From positions 1-33,148 of the forward strand of contig JAQWBM010000027.1 in the NCBI GenBank assembly GCA_028706405.1: 33,148 nt of DNA. Direction: 5' to 3'. The notes under the pieces are model-generated. The model saw nothing but the letters and a program-made list of their open reading frames with translations, ran no database searches and was not told where the DNA came from. The position numbers and the translations under genes are program-made. The stretch's first letter is position 1. The number at the start of each line of letters is the position of its first letter. This DNA is from Eubacteriales bacterium. Its GTDB lineage: Bacteria > Bacillota > Clostridia > Peptostreptococcales > Anaerovoracaceae. This document shows, piece after piece, positions 16,872 through 26,052 of this stretch.

Positions 16872-16935
16872 AAGCAAAGACATTACCATTTTCAAATAAT
16901 ATATTCATCTGCTCGTGACTCGGTCCTAAATCCAT
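16846..16935 (-). CDS. candidate leader peptide ORF of mgtE (29 codons)
   Basis: ATG at 16935 has AGGGAG eight bases upstream and opens a 29-residue frame, MDLGPSHEQMNILF... ending FTVAFRRL, with a TAA at 16848-16846. The good ribosome site and the position between the ilvD terminator and mgtE favour real translation. Its last ten codons overlap the 5' arm of a long-range helix (see 16788-16871), the arrangement expected of a leader peptide that senses translation. I do not recognise the peptide. The frame stays open after the stop for about 26 more codons up to the mgtE ribosome site, which could be chance. Confidence 0.45.
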   Translation of the reverse strand: MDLGPSHEQMNILFENGNVFAFTVAFRRL

Positions 16936-17014
16936 TACTTTCACTCCCTTTTAGATTTTTGGAAAGGCCTCTTTTGGGTGAAGGTCTTACCTAATAAATA
17001 GTATATTGTAAAAG

Positions 17015-17042
17015 ACAATGGTTAGTTTTTACTAACCATTGT
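17015..17042 (-). terminator. hairpin terminator after ilvD
   Basis: A perfect 12-bp stem, ACAATGGTTAGT / ACTAACCATTGT with a four-base A loop on the minus strand, begins 47 bases after the ilvD stop and is followed by CTTTTA. The U-run is short, so termination may be partial. This hairpin, the small ORF and the leader helix together account for the 342 bases between ilvD and mgtE (16747-17088). Confidence 0.65.
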
Positions 17043-17088
17043 ATATATTACCCTATTTTTGTAATACATTGCAAGTATTTTCAGAAAA

Positions 17089-18750
17089 TCAATCCTCTAA
17101 AACAGCTCCTGTATTGGCTGATGTGACCAGCTTTGCATATCTTGCGAGATAGCCTGACTTCACCTTGGGTTCAGGCTTCACATAAGCTGCTTTTCTGGAT
17201 GCAATCTCTTCATCTGTAAGCTCAACGGACAGCTTTCTATCCGGTATATCTATATTAATAATATCTCCATTTTTCAGCAATCCTATCAACCCTCCGCTCA
17301 TTGCCTCCGGTGAAACGTGACCGATAGACGCTCCTCGAGAAGCTCCTGAAAATCTTCCGTCGGTGATCAGCGCGACATCCTTGTCCATACCCATGCCGGC
17401 AATGGAGGAAGTCGGTGAAAGCATTTCCCTCATTCCGGGACCGCCCTTCGGTCCTTCATATCTTATGACGATTACGTCACCCTTCTTTATCTGTTTTCCC
17501 CATATCGCTTCGGATGCTTCCTCTTCAGAATCAAAGACGACAGCAGGTCCCGAGTGCACCAGCATTTCTTCCGCGACTGCTGATTCCTTGACCACGGCTC
17601 CGTCCATTGCCAAATTTCCCCGCAAAATGGCTAAACCGCCGCGATTTCTGTACGGCTTATCAATCGGCATGATCACACTGTTATCGGTAACCGATGCGTT
17701 TAAAATATTCTCACCGATGGTCAGACCGGTCGCGGTTAAACACTCCTTATTGATTAAGTCTTTTTTGGAAAGCTCGTTCATCAAAGCTGGAATTCCTCCG
17801 GCTCTGTGAAGATCTTCCATATGGTGATGCCCACTGGGGCTGATTTTCGCAATGTATGGTGTCTTTTCACTTATTTTATCAAACGTTTCCAGGTCCAGAT
17901 TGATACCTGCTTCATGAGCGATCGCCGGTAAATGAAGCACCGTGTTGGTCGATCCGGCCATAGCCATATCGACTGTGATCGCATTTCTAAACGCATTCAC
18001 AGTAAGAATATCCCGTGGCCTGATATTTCTCTTTACCATTTCCATTACCTTGACTCCGGCCATCTTTGCCAGGCGGATCCTTTCGCCGCTGTCAGCTAAA
18101 GCGGTACCGTTGTAGGGAAGTCCCATACCGAGCACCTCGGTAAGACAGTTCATGCTGTTTGCTGTGAATAAACCTGAGCAGGAACCGCAGCCGGGACACG
18201 CATTCAAAGCAACCTCTTCCAGCTCCTCTTCCGTACAGCCGCCATTTCTGAAAGTGCCGATTTTTTCCATCACGCTGTTAAAATCCAAAACAGTTCCATT
18301 GGAATAGCCTGCTCTCATAGCTCCGCCGCTGACTACAACAGCAGGAATATTTAAGCGGGCAGCCGCCATAAGCATACCCGGAACAATTTTGTCACAGTTT
18401 GGTATCAATACCAGACCGTCAAAAGCATGGCCTTTTGCCATAGCTTCTATGGAATCAGCTACCAGTTCCCGGCTGGCAAGCGGATATTTCATTCCGTCAT
18501 GTCCCATGGCAATACCATCGCAAATACCGATTGAAGGAAATTCTACCGGTGTGCCTCCTGCAAGGGAAACACCTTTTTTGGCAGCCTCCGCAATTCGATC
18601 CAGAAGCATATGTCCCGGAACAATTTCATTTTGAGAATTCACGATTCCTATAAGATGGCGATCTATCTCTTCTCGAATGTATCCCATTCCGTAAAGCAGG
18701 GTGCGAACAGATGCACCTGAAGGACCATTCTTAATCTTATTACTGTTCAT
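17089..18750 (-). CDS. ilvD: dihydroxy-acid dehydratase
   Basis: A 553-residue Fe-S enzyme of valine, leucine and isoleucine synthesis that dehydrates dihydroxy acids to the 2-oxo acids. Iron-sulfur ligands and active site are visible: [14 protein letters not shown] (75-88, C77), [12 protein letters not shown] (115-126, C119), [18 protein letters not shown] (184-201), [38 protein letters not shown] near the C-terminus. Length fits the family. ATG 18750 has GGAGGT 7-8 bases upstream; an ATG at 18765 overlaps that site. It stands alone, with its own promoter at 18821-18849 and a leader of about 65 bases that is too short for a T-box. The other ilv genes are not in this window. Confidence 0.97.
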   Translation of the reverse strand: MNSNKIKNGPSGASVRTLLYGMGYIREEIDRHLIGIVNSQNEIVPGHMLLDRIAEAAKKGVSLAGGTPVEFPSIGICDGIAMGHDGMKYPLASRELVADSIEAMAKGHAFDGLVLIPNCDKIVPGMLMAAARLNIPAVVVSGGAMRAGYSNGTVLDFNSVMEKIGTFRNGGCTEEELEEVALNACPGCGSCSGLFTANSMNCLTEVLGMGLPYNGTALADSGERIRLAKMAGVKVMEMVKRNIRPRDILTVNAFRNAITVDMAMAGSTNTVLHLPAIAHEAGINLDLETFDKISEKTPYIAKISPSGHHHMEDLHRAGGIPALMNELSKKDLINKECLTATGLTIGENILNASVTDNSVIMPIDKPYRNRGGLAILRGNLAMDGAVVKESAVAEEMLVHSGPAVVFDSEEEASEAIWGKQIKKGDVIVIRYEGPKGGPGMREMLSPTSSIAGMGMDKDVALITDGRFSGASRGASIGHVSPEAMSGGLIGLLKNGDIINIDIPDRKLSVELTDEEIASRKAAYVKPEPKVKSGYLARYAKLVTSANTGAVLED

Positions 18751-18820
18751 TCTTGTAACCTCCATATGTAACCTTTATTGTGATTATTGCCATACACGAT
18801 CACAATTTGCTGAATACTGT

Positions 18821-18849
18821 ATTATATCTTATTATTTAACATAGGTCAA
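18821..18849 (-). promoter_or_regulatory. sigma-A promoter of ilvD
   Basis: Minus strand TTGACC (18849-18844), exactly 17 bases, TATAAT (18826-18821). This is one of the best consensus promoters in the window. Transcription would begin near 18814, giving an untranslated leader of about 65 bases before the ATG at 18750. Confidence 0.85.
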
Positions 18850-18889
18850 AATTTTCGTTCCAAAGCTTATAATTTAAAGAGAAATAATG

Positions 18890-18947
18890 CATGTTCAGTT
18901 CCTGTCAAACATGGTTACAGCACGGTTTGTTTGACAGTCTGAACATG
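18890..18947 (-). other. large inverted repeat after the HD/NadD/PRTase gene unit
   Basis: CATGTTCAG (18947-18939) pairs with CTGAACATG (18898-18890), and CTGTCAAACA pairs with TGTTTGACAG just inside, with a small bulge and a 16-base loop. Nineteen base pairs in total. It lies 26 bases after the stop of the flavoprotein-like gene and before the ilvD promoter, so it probably ends the three-gene transcript, although no U-run follows on either strand. Confidence 0.6.
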
Positions 18948-18973
18948 GCGAAATGAAGCGCGCCTCTGCAACA

Positions 18974-20035
18974 TTATTCCCCGCAAATATGATTCATGAT
19001 GTTTTCGGCAAAATCCTTCACCCTCATCTCGATTCCTTCAAGCTTCAAAACGCTGCCCGGGCTATTGGCTGTTTCCATCATGGCAAAACGGCTTGGAAGG
19101 ATAAAGGTTTTATTCATATTTAGACCGCTGATCAGCTGTTGGGCTACAATGTCGCTCCCGCTATATCCTGAAACGATCAGGCTGAAAAGATACTTATTAT
19201 AAAACTTTGAATATTTAAGCAAAGCTGTGAGCCGGTTTATAAAAGCGGCAAGATTGGCACTGATTGCATCATTATAGTTTGGACATATCATTACCAGGGC
19301 ATCACAATCAATTATTGTGGGATATACCTGATCTACAATAACACCGCCGTAAATGCAGCTTGCTGATTCTCCAAAATACCGGCAGGTTTTATACGGACAT
19401 CCGATGCAATCCAATATGGTGCCGTTTCTCAGTGAAATCTCCGTAATCTCACAATTATCAAGATGTTTCTTTACGAGGTTCCATAATTCTAAGGTATTTG
19501 ACTTACGATAATGACTGGCATGCAAAGCCAGAATTTTAGGCTTTTTCTTTTTCGGCGGATCAAATCCCATTATATGCTCCGCCAAAACCCTCCCAGAGTG
19601 CATATATGCTTCCAGAGGGTCTACATCCAGTAGTTTTGCTACGATATAAAAATTGTCAAGGGATGCAGTCCCTTCAACCAGAGGCTTCCCCGGAAACGTG
19701 CATCCGGCCAAATTAGCGCTGAAAGCAAGCTCTCTGCCAACAGATTTTGTGAAAAGCTCACTTTTTCCATCAATAATTATCCCGCCGACACAACCTTCAA
19801 AACAGGATCGATTCAATCGGATCATCTTTATTAGCCCATAGAGCTCCAGATTGATACCGGACTCTCCGAGTGAAATCGCAAACAGAATTTTATTGTTCTT
19901 TAATTCTCTGAATTCCTCTACCGTTGATATCGTATCATAAGTATAACCTTCAAGACTGAAATCCAATATTGAGCTCAACCGCTTAGTTTTCTCACTTTCC
20001 CTGCAATGAGGCCTTATCATGATTAAATCAGACAT
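18974..20035 (-). CDS. iron-sulfur flavoprotein-like (flavodoxin-fold) protein with extra N-terminal domain
   Basis: A 353-residue protein. The C-terminal half (about 165-350) begins KILALHASHYRKSNT (167-181), the FMN-phosphate loop position of NADPH-dependent FMN reductases, followed by a cysteine set C210, C213, C218, C227 (CIGCPYKTC then C8 later) as in archaeal and clostridial iron-sulfur flavoproteins that carry a 4Fe-4S cluster, and by MICPNYNDAISANLAAFINRL. The N-terminal half (1-160) looks like a second, degenerate flavodoxin-like unit with GCVGGIIIDGKSEL and AGCTFPGKPLVEG but no cysteine cluster. ATG 20035 has GAGG at seven bases. It is third in the unit led by the 1619-residue protein and follows the dehydrogenase-like gene by 37 bases. 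Electron partner unknown. Confidence 0.75.
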   Translation of the reverse strand: MSDLIMIRPHCRESEKTKRLSSILDFSLEGYTYDTISTVEEFRELKNNKILFAISLGESGINLELYGLIKMIRLNRSCFEGCVGGIIIDGKSELFTKSVGRELAFSANLAGCTFPGKPLVEGTASLDNFYIVAKLLDVDPLEAYMHSGRVLAEHIMGFDPPKKKKPKILALHASHYRKSNTLELWNLVKKHLDNCEITEISLRNGTILDCIGCPYKTCRYFGESASCIYGGVIVDQVYPTIIDCDALVMICPNYNDAISANLAAFINRLTALLKYSKFYNKYLFSLIVSGYSGSDIVAQQLISGLNMNKTFILPSRFAMMETANSPGSVLKLEGIEMRVKDFAENIMNHICGE

Positions 20036-20072
20036 ATCATCACCTCGCTCCCTATGACAGTGTTAGATTTGA

Positions 20073-21089
20073 TTAAACTATTCTTTCGAGTCCTCGATAG
20101 GCTTTTTCGATTCTCCGGTAAAGCTCCTCAGTAAGCGGTAAGGATTCAAGCTCCACACCTGATTCCGTCATCCTGTTTCTGGCGCCGAGAAACACTCCGC
20201 CTAAATAAGTAGAGCTGTAGTGCCACTCACCTCTCATTGTCAGTAGCAGTGATATGGCCCCGGAGGATAGCGCCGGCGCCATATACGGCTTGTATCCGAT
20301 TTCTCTGGTTCTGATATTTGCCTTAACCGCAAGCTCGGTCAGCTCCTTTGAGAGCGTATCATCGTATCGTTCGATGCTGTTGGCAATCACCAAATCATTA
20401 CCGTGAGGACCAAATGCCCGTCCTTCGGTAAGAAATGAACGAAATCTAACATCCTTCTTTGCATAATATGCAGCGCGGCTGTTCATGACACCCAGCCCGT
20501 AGCCCTGGATCTGTACAGGATCTAATCCTTTGCTATCCGGTATTCCCGACTCATTCCTGTTGCTCTCTATATAAGCGGCTCTGCATAGGGGATCCACAGG
20601 GTCGGACACCACGGCAAACAGACCTTGGAATTGCAGTTTTCTCGCCATAACTGAATATTCTTTTATGATCTCCCTATTTGCCTTATATTGTACCATTCTT
20701 ACATCATCTATGTCCGAGCCTACGGAAGGCACTGCTTTTGAAGCGCAAAAAACGAATACATCACAATCAAAAATTTCATCATTTTCCAGAATCATAACCT
20801 CCGGAAACCGATTATAATCCCAAGGATATGCCGTCTGATTCATTTCATATTCATAGCGCTGTGCAGCGTTTCCACTGCTATATATACCTATGCGTGAAAT
20901 GACATCTCCTCCAAGGAGCTTTAAGCCCATCAGAAGTGTCCCCCCAACATCACCGAGTCCTATGATATGAACCTTTTTTCTGCCGTTCAGCGAAAATGGG
21001 GATTTTGTGGTGTTTTCTCCCTGCATTTTCTGTTTTTTATCCTTGATAAGGTCCTCTAAAAAATACATCCTTTTGCTCACTTTCTGCAT
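20073..21089 (-). CDS. lactate/malate dehydrogenase-like NAD(P)-binding protein
   Basis: A 338-residue protein with a Rossmann N-terminal domain: KVHIIGLGDVGGTLLMGLKL (39-58) has the GxGxxG loop (44-50). Further features match the LDH/MDH family but are divergent: VFVFCASKAVPS where the family has the VITAG strand, VVSDPVDPLCRAAY (160-173) in place of VTNPVD, YGLGVMNSRAAYY (197-209) in place of the LDSARFR segment, and EGRAFGPHGND (222-232) holding the catalytic-histidine position. The usual substrate arginine near residue 100 is not obvious, so substrate is open and probably not lactate or malate. About 35 extra N-terminal residues precede the fold. It lies 44 bases after the giant gene. The ribosome site is weak (AAGGGG at 12 bases). 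Confidence 0.75.
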   Translation of the reverse strand: MQKVSKRMYFLEDLIKDKKQKMQGENTTKSPFSLNGRKKVHIIGLGDVGGTLLMGLKLLGGDVISRIGIYSSGNAAQRYEYEMNQTAYPWDYNRFPEVMILENDEIFDCDVFVFCASKAVPSVGSDIDDVRMVQYKANREIIKEYSVMARKLQFQGLFAVVSDPVDPLCRAAYIESNRNESGIPDSKGLDPVQIQGYGLGVMNSRAAYYAKKDVRFRSFLTEGRAFGPHGNDLVIANSIERYDDTLSKELTELAVKANIRTREIGYKPYMAPALSSGAISLLLTMRGEWHYSSTYLGGVFLGARNRMTESGVELESLPLTEELYRRIEKAYRGLERIV

Positions 21090-21133
21090 CTAGCCCTGTT
21101 TCCCCTTCATTTTACTTCTTTATAAGAATCCAT

Positions 21134-24100
21134 TCAACGCAGTATAATGTTTTCAAGACGTTTCAGCATTTCAATGTCGCTTGAAATATATTCTGAAGGC
21201 GCCATATTGATATCATAGCTCAAATCTCCGCCTTTGTCAGGATATCTGGTTGACAGGAGTGCTTCACCTTGCCTGTTCAGAGTAAGCTTTCTCTCATAGA
21301 CTATCTGGTATTCTTCCTCAATGGTTTTAAGAATACTCCTCGCATTTGTCAAACAGGTCATTGAAAAATCATATAATGCTAACTTTGGCGTATCCATTAA
21401 AAAATTTGGCGCAACATAAGGGAGGATAAGGTTTATGGAAGGAAGGAATCCTTTGTTATACTGTCCTTCACGCAAAACGCTGTCACCTCCGATAAATGGA
21501 TACATATTGGACTCTACAAACCATGATCGTAAATTCGGAATGAAATAAACGCTTTCCACCTCTCTGTTTTGAAGTGTCATCAAGTCCTTTCCCCTGCCGG
21601 AAAGCAATCCGACAATGATTTTGCTCACCTGTAAGTTTTCCTGCCTGAACAAGGGGTCAAGCTTCCTTAAACGATACCCTTTATGGAGCAAATCATCTAC
21701 AAGAAGCACCGGTCTTTGGAAGGATTTTATAGTTCTTATCTGATAGGTCAACGGAGAGTAATTGGGGAATTCAGTAATTTCAAAGCGTGTAATTGCAGGT
21801 TCAAATCTTTTATCCGTATGCAATGATTTGGTGACCGTATTCGGAACAACCATACCACGCAGGATCTTTCCGAATGGAACACACATGAATTCTCCAAGCT
21901 GTCTTACCTTAAGGGGTTCGCTGGGGACATTATTGTTTTGTGTTATCAAATCGACAATTCTGTAATGCATGACTTTAGCATCAAAGGATAAAACGAGATT
22001 TCCCGGATACAGCTTTGTTAAAGAGTGCTGCATTTTCTTGTGCGCTTCTTCTATTGCATTCAATACTCTCTCTCTTCCATTGAATGGTTCCTTAACGATT
22101 GTGGATATATCCTTCTGCAAAGTAACGGGGTACTTCATGTCAACAGCATATATATGATCCTCAGCTTCATTCACTTTCATCAACTGAAAACCCTGTCTAT
22201 TTAGAAGACGGGCAAGCCTTGTATCTATTTCTCCAATATAACGATGGTAGATAGCAAATGTGAACCCGTTCTCCAGACAATACGCGAGAGCTTCTGTCAA
22301 CACCAGCTGATCCGTATTTTCTATTGATGAATCAGACGAATAGGCTATACCGCTCAAAACAACTATCCTTCCGGATGTGATCCCCCTTATATGCGATGCA
22401 AGCTTGATATTGCCAAATTCTGAAAACAAATCCGACATGCTTACTTCATGGAAAGCAGCAATTGCTACAGGAATATCATTCCTGCTTCCGTCTCTTATTA
22501 TTACAGCTTTAACATCGTTTCTTTCCAGATAAGATCTTATATGCTCCTTGTTATGCTGCTCCTGGAACAAGGTTCTCGTCAATTCATCTATCAACTGCCC
22601 GCTAAATTTTTTTATTATTTCAAACTTTATCTGTCGTGTGCCGAATATGTGTTTATATTGCGGCTCTCTTAAATAAAGGCTATTATCATAGACATAACTT
22701 TCGGTCAGCGGTTCTATAAGCTGTGATATATCCCTGTTATAATCTACATTCTCTCTGATCTGTGTCGAGCTGATTTCTTCAAGGTATGGCGGAAGCTTTA
22801 GTTCTATCAGTTTGCCAGTCAGAATAGAAGTGCTTTCCATTTTTGATTTTTGATTTTGTACATCCAATGTTCGTCTGAATATGATGTGATGAAATCCGTG
22901 GATTGAATTCTCCTCCGGCGGCGCTTTATAGCTCGAAGCCTTCTCAATGACATCGCTCCCCACAACTATATAAATTTCCCTCTCGGGAAAAAGATCTCTC
23001 AGCTTTTTTAGATCCTTAGGATTTGCAAGATTGATTGGAATATCATCAGGGAAGAGATAAACATCCTTCTCATCCGCTTCCGACATACTTATTATTTTTC
23101 GCCGTACCAGCCTGGGCTGAGTTTTTTTCGACCATGAGAACTCATCGATAGCTAAATATATCTCATAGCCAAGGTTTCTGATTTCTTTTACAATACCCTT
23201 ATGCCCAAGAGAAAACGGATCGAAGGTTCCCGGGAAAAACGCGACCTTCATAATTACCGGAATATTGAGCTCATTATTCAGGAACAAATAATCGGATAAA
23301 AACCTGTAGATATGATTCAGAGAAGCTGCTCTGCTGAAAAATGACAGCTCAGTTTCCCTTTGATCCATAATCAGAATCAGCATTCTTTTATAGATTATTT
23401 TAAAAAATGCATATTTATCATCCAGTGTTAATTTTGAAGAACCAAAGAGAAACTGTCCTATTACCAGAAATGCTTCCTGGCTGATTATATCGTTATAATT
23501 AGAAAGCCCCTTCATGATCAATCCCAGGATTTCATCTCTGCGCCTGGTATAAGTATCATTGCTTTCATGAAACCGGTCTTTATATTGAGAATAATTCTGC
23601 AGCATGATGCCAAGCGTATTAAGAGTGACGGAACCTACATACTCATTCGTGCTGTTCAGAAGCCTTCTGAAATTGTGTATCAATTCGTCAAGTTCGTTTG
23701 GATGCAGATGTAATGCCAATACTCCCAAATAATCCGGAAGATATTTGGAAAATTCGTACTGCCCAATTTCCAGACTCTTGCTAAGTTCTACAGCAATTTC
23801 ATTCCTCTCAGCCAGAGATAACTTAGGAATAATGGAAAGTAATGCTTGACCTGCTGTGTGCCGTACTATTACTCGATCGCTGACCTTGAGCAAATTTGAA
23901 AAGTGCGTTGCGACTTGAAGCAGCTGTTTATTTGCTTTCAAGTGGATATGGTCCATCAAAATCTCTATATTTACAACCTTTAGCACCCAAGGGGTTGCGT
24001 ATTTTAAATTTTCAAAAAATATTTCTGATATCGTATTTGGATCCTGGTAGATAGCATACACAATTCCTTTTTCGTCTCTCATCGGAAGTTTTAAGTTCTT

Positions 24101-25993
24101 TAGTATTTCATGTTTTAAATATTTCATGCTGATCACTTCGTCTGAATTAAAATATTTCATACATGATTTTACCAGAATTTCCGCTTGCCTCCTGTGATTC
24201 TTACTCGCAGAAAGATATTTTATTATACGCAGTACAGCAATCTGGATTTCCAGCGAATCTCTGGAAGCCATTCGGGTTATAAAGTCCATAATTATCCGTA
24301 TATCTTCATCGGTGAACAGTGATAAAGGCAAATCCAAAATAGAGTCCAAAAGTATAAATGCTGTTGAATCTATTACCTCAGTGGCGTTTATATAAAAGTG
24401 AAGGAATGATTCAAAATAATTTCTACAATCCTCTTTTTTGCATCGTTCCAGCACTGATTGCAGTACAAATTTAATAGTATAACCCAGCCATCTCTTATGT
24501 TGATCTGTTACCTTGTGGTCCGGAAAGATTATAGCTTCAAGATATTTCTCCCACAATCTGATACTCGTTATTTCATCCGGCTCCCTTATTACTCCCCGCG
24601 GCAGCTCCTTTCGATATTCCTCATCATAATGCACTATGATATTCCCGATCAATTGTGCGCTTTGCCTTCGAATATCTCCTTCTCTGTGCATAAGCAGCTC
24701 ATATAGAAAATTCAGAGTCATGACCTTCTGTTTTTGAGTCATATATGTAAAATATTCTGCAAATATATTCATATAAGCTCTGATATTTTTCCAATCGCCT
24801 TCACTTCTTGCAGCCTCCAGAACATCACCAAACGCAGTTTCACTATTCAGCTTGTTCATGACGCCGATATTATGTTGTATCGCCAGGTTTTTCAAGCTTT
24901 GAACCGCCTCATCAGAATTGTACAATGCCGGATCTTTACTTTCCCGAGTCCTGAGTTCCGTTGAGGTCAAATCCGTATTGACCCCCAGATCCAGCATATA
25001 ATCCTCAAAATCCTTTAATTTATTATAAACCTTAATATATCGGTCTTTCTTGGCCTCATCCACATTATCCAGTTTATTGAGTATTACACCAAAGGAATCC
25101 TTAAGGTCATAGAATTGAACGAATTCGTCACCCTTTTTGCCATTTATGCTTTTTACCCGAAAATCAGAGTATATCAAAACCAGGGATTCCACCGACAGGT
25201 TTTCAAGCTCCAGATCCCAGGTAGAATGATTCGAGGCGATATGACCGATAGCCGGCATCCCATTTTTTTTAAAATATTTGTCTGTATAATAATAATGAAG
25301 ATAAGGAATACGTTTGGCTTCTTCCGGCTTACAGCCGTACTTCCCAATATCATGTCCTATTGCAGCACCTGAAACCAAGGCGAGATCGATAGGAATACCT
25401 GCTTGTAATAGCTGTCTGCCTATGTGCAATGAGATATAATGCACCCCGCTAACATGAGACAACGTCTTGTATTTTGTGATTTCCTGACCTATCCTCATGA
25501 ATTCATAAATATAGTTTTCCTTGAAAAGCTGTATAAGATGGTTGTATTCATCAGCTGATTCGACTTTGTCAATCTCATGCGGCGTAAGAAACTCCAAATG
25601 GATGCGCTTATCAAACACTTTGTTTTCTGTCTCATAACGCAAAAACATTCTCATCACCTCAAGATAGAAAAGCATTCCCGCCTCACAGGCAGGTATCGTT
25701 TTATCTGGTACATCTTCCGGGAATATCCGGTTAAGGATATAATCATAGGTATATGGCAGCCAGCCGTTTTCAGGCGCGTCAGAGAGAGAATTCATGGTTG
25801 TCTCGCAAATCTTTAATACATCTTGACAAGCGACCGTTTCTTTCGCAATGATGACGCTGATTTTCTCTTGCCAGTTTTCCTTTTGAATAAGCTCAAGCAT
25901 CATTCTTTTTGAAAACCTGATCGATCTCAGAAAATGTTTTTCTATCAAATGATTTATCAGCTCTTTATATACTTGATTCGTTCTCCTCGGCAT
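21134..25993 (-). CDS. giant fusion protein: HD domain, helical repeats, NadD-like, GNAT-like and PRTase-like regions
   Basis: A 1619-residue soluble protein. Regions in order: (a) HD-type phosphohydrolase, about 170-330, with H180 (LSHVSG), IGHDIGKYG (213-220) and HIASNHSTWD, followed by IYSDF; (b) about 400-905, alpha-helical and HEAT-like; (c) nucleotidyltransferase, about 915-1105, with FFPGTFDPFSLGHKG (919-933), VVGSD, and ISSTQIREN (1074-1082), the NadD-type pattern, though the first histidine of HxGH is serine; (d) about 1115-1290, with GNAT-like spacing including LLNRQGFQLM; (e) phosphoribosyltransferase-like, about 1300-1500, with RPVLLVDDLLHKG (1427-1439), the PRPP loop. ATG 25993 has GGAGG upstream; TTG 26005 overlaps that site. 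First gene of a three-gene unit, promoter 26053-26081. Cellular role unknown; nucleotide or pyridine-cofactor metabolism is inferred from the domain set. Confidence 0.82.
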   Translation of the reverse strand: MPRRTNQVYKELINHLIEKHFLRSIRFSKRMMLELIQKENWQEKISVIIAKETVACQDVLKICETTMNSLSDAPENGWLPYTYDYILNRIFPEDVPDKTIPACEAGMLFYLEVMRMFLRYETENKVFDKRIHLEFLTPHEIDKVESADEYNHLIQLFKENYIYEFMRIGQEITKYKTLSHVSGVHYISLHIGRQLLQAGIPIDLALVSGAAIGHDIGKYGCKPEEAKRIPYLHYYYTDKYFKKNGMPAIGHIASNHSTWDLELENLSVESLVLIYSDFRVKSINGKKGDEFVQFYDLKDSFGVILNKLDNVDEAKKDRYIKVYNKLKDFEDYMLDLGVNTDLTSTELRTRESKDPALYNSDEAVQSLKNLAIQHNIGVMNKLNSETAFGDVLEAARSEGDWKNIRAYMNIFAEYFTYMTQKQKVMTLNFLYELLMHREGDIRRQSAQLIGNIIVHYDEEYRKELPRGVIREPDEITSIRLWEKYLEAIIFPDHKVTDQHKRWLGYTIKFVLQSVLERCKKEDCRNYFESFLHFYINATEVIDSTAFILLDSILDLPLSLFTDEDIRIIMDFITRMASRDSLEIQIAVLRIIKYLSASKNHRRQAEILVKSCMKYFNSDEVISMKYLKHEILKNLKLPMRDEKGIVYAIYQDPNTISEIFFENLKYATPWVLKVVNIEILMDHIHLKANKQLLQVATHFSNLLKVSDRVIVRHTAGQALLSIIPKLSLAERNEIAVELSKSLEIGQYEFSKYLPDYLGVLALHLHPNELDELIHNFRRLLNSTNEYVGSVTLNTLGIMLQNYSQYKDRFHESNDTYTRRRDEILGLIMKGLSNYNDIISQEAFLVIGQFLFGSSKLTLDDKYAFFKIIYKRMLILIMDQRETELSFFSRAASLNHIYRFLSDYLFLNNELNIPVIMKVAFFPGTFDPFSLGHKGIVKEIRNLGYEIYLAIDEFSWSKKTQPRLVRRKIISMSEADEKDVYLFPDDIPINLANPKDLKKLRDLFPEREIYIVVGSDVIEKASSYKAPPEENSIHGFHHIIFRRTLDVQNQKSKMESTSILTGKLIELKLPPYLEEISSTQIRENVDYNRDISQLIEPLTESYVYDNSLYLREPQYKHIFGTRQIKFEIIKKFSGQLIDELTRTLFQEQHNKEHIRSYLERNDVKAVIIRDGSRNDIPVAIAAFHEVSMSDLFSEFGNIKLASHIRGITSGRIVVLSGIAYSSDSSIENTDQLVLTEALAYCLENGFTFAIYHRYIGEIDTRLARLLNRQGFQLMKVNEAEDHIYAVDMKYPVTLQKDISTIVKEPFNGRERVLNAIEEAHKKMQHSLTKLYPGNLVLSFDAKVMHYRIVDLITQNNNVPSEPLKVRQLGEFMCVPFGKILRGMVVPNTVTKSLHTDKRFEPAITRFEITEFPNYSPLTYQIRTIKSFQRPVLLVDDLLHKGYRLRKLDPLFRQENLQVSKIIVGLLSGRGKDLMTLQNREVESVYFIPNLRSWFVESNMYPFIGGDSVLREGQYNKGFLPSINLILPYVAPNFLMDTPKLALYDFSMTCLTNARSILKTIEEEYQIVYERKLTLNRQGEALLSTRYPDKGGDLSYDINMAPSEYISSDIEMLKRLENIILR

Positions 25994-26052
25994 GTTATCC
26001 TCCAAAGTGTCAAGGAAGCGTATCCCTTGCTATTTCATATATGTTACCCTTT

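Noticed and set aside
16747..17014. M-box (Mg2+ riboswitch) upstream of mgtE
   Set aside because: TTAGGTAAGACCTTC near 16990 faintly recalls the M-box opening, but the conserved CUGCUGCCC and GACGCCAAUGGGU parts are not present by eye; a covariance search would decide.
18751..18973. T-box or attenuator leader for ilvD
   Set aside because: The leader after the clear promoter is only about 65 bases and has no T-box sequence or specifier stem; the large hairpin lies upstream of the promoter.
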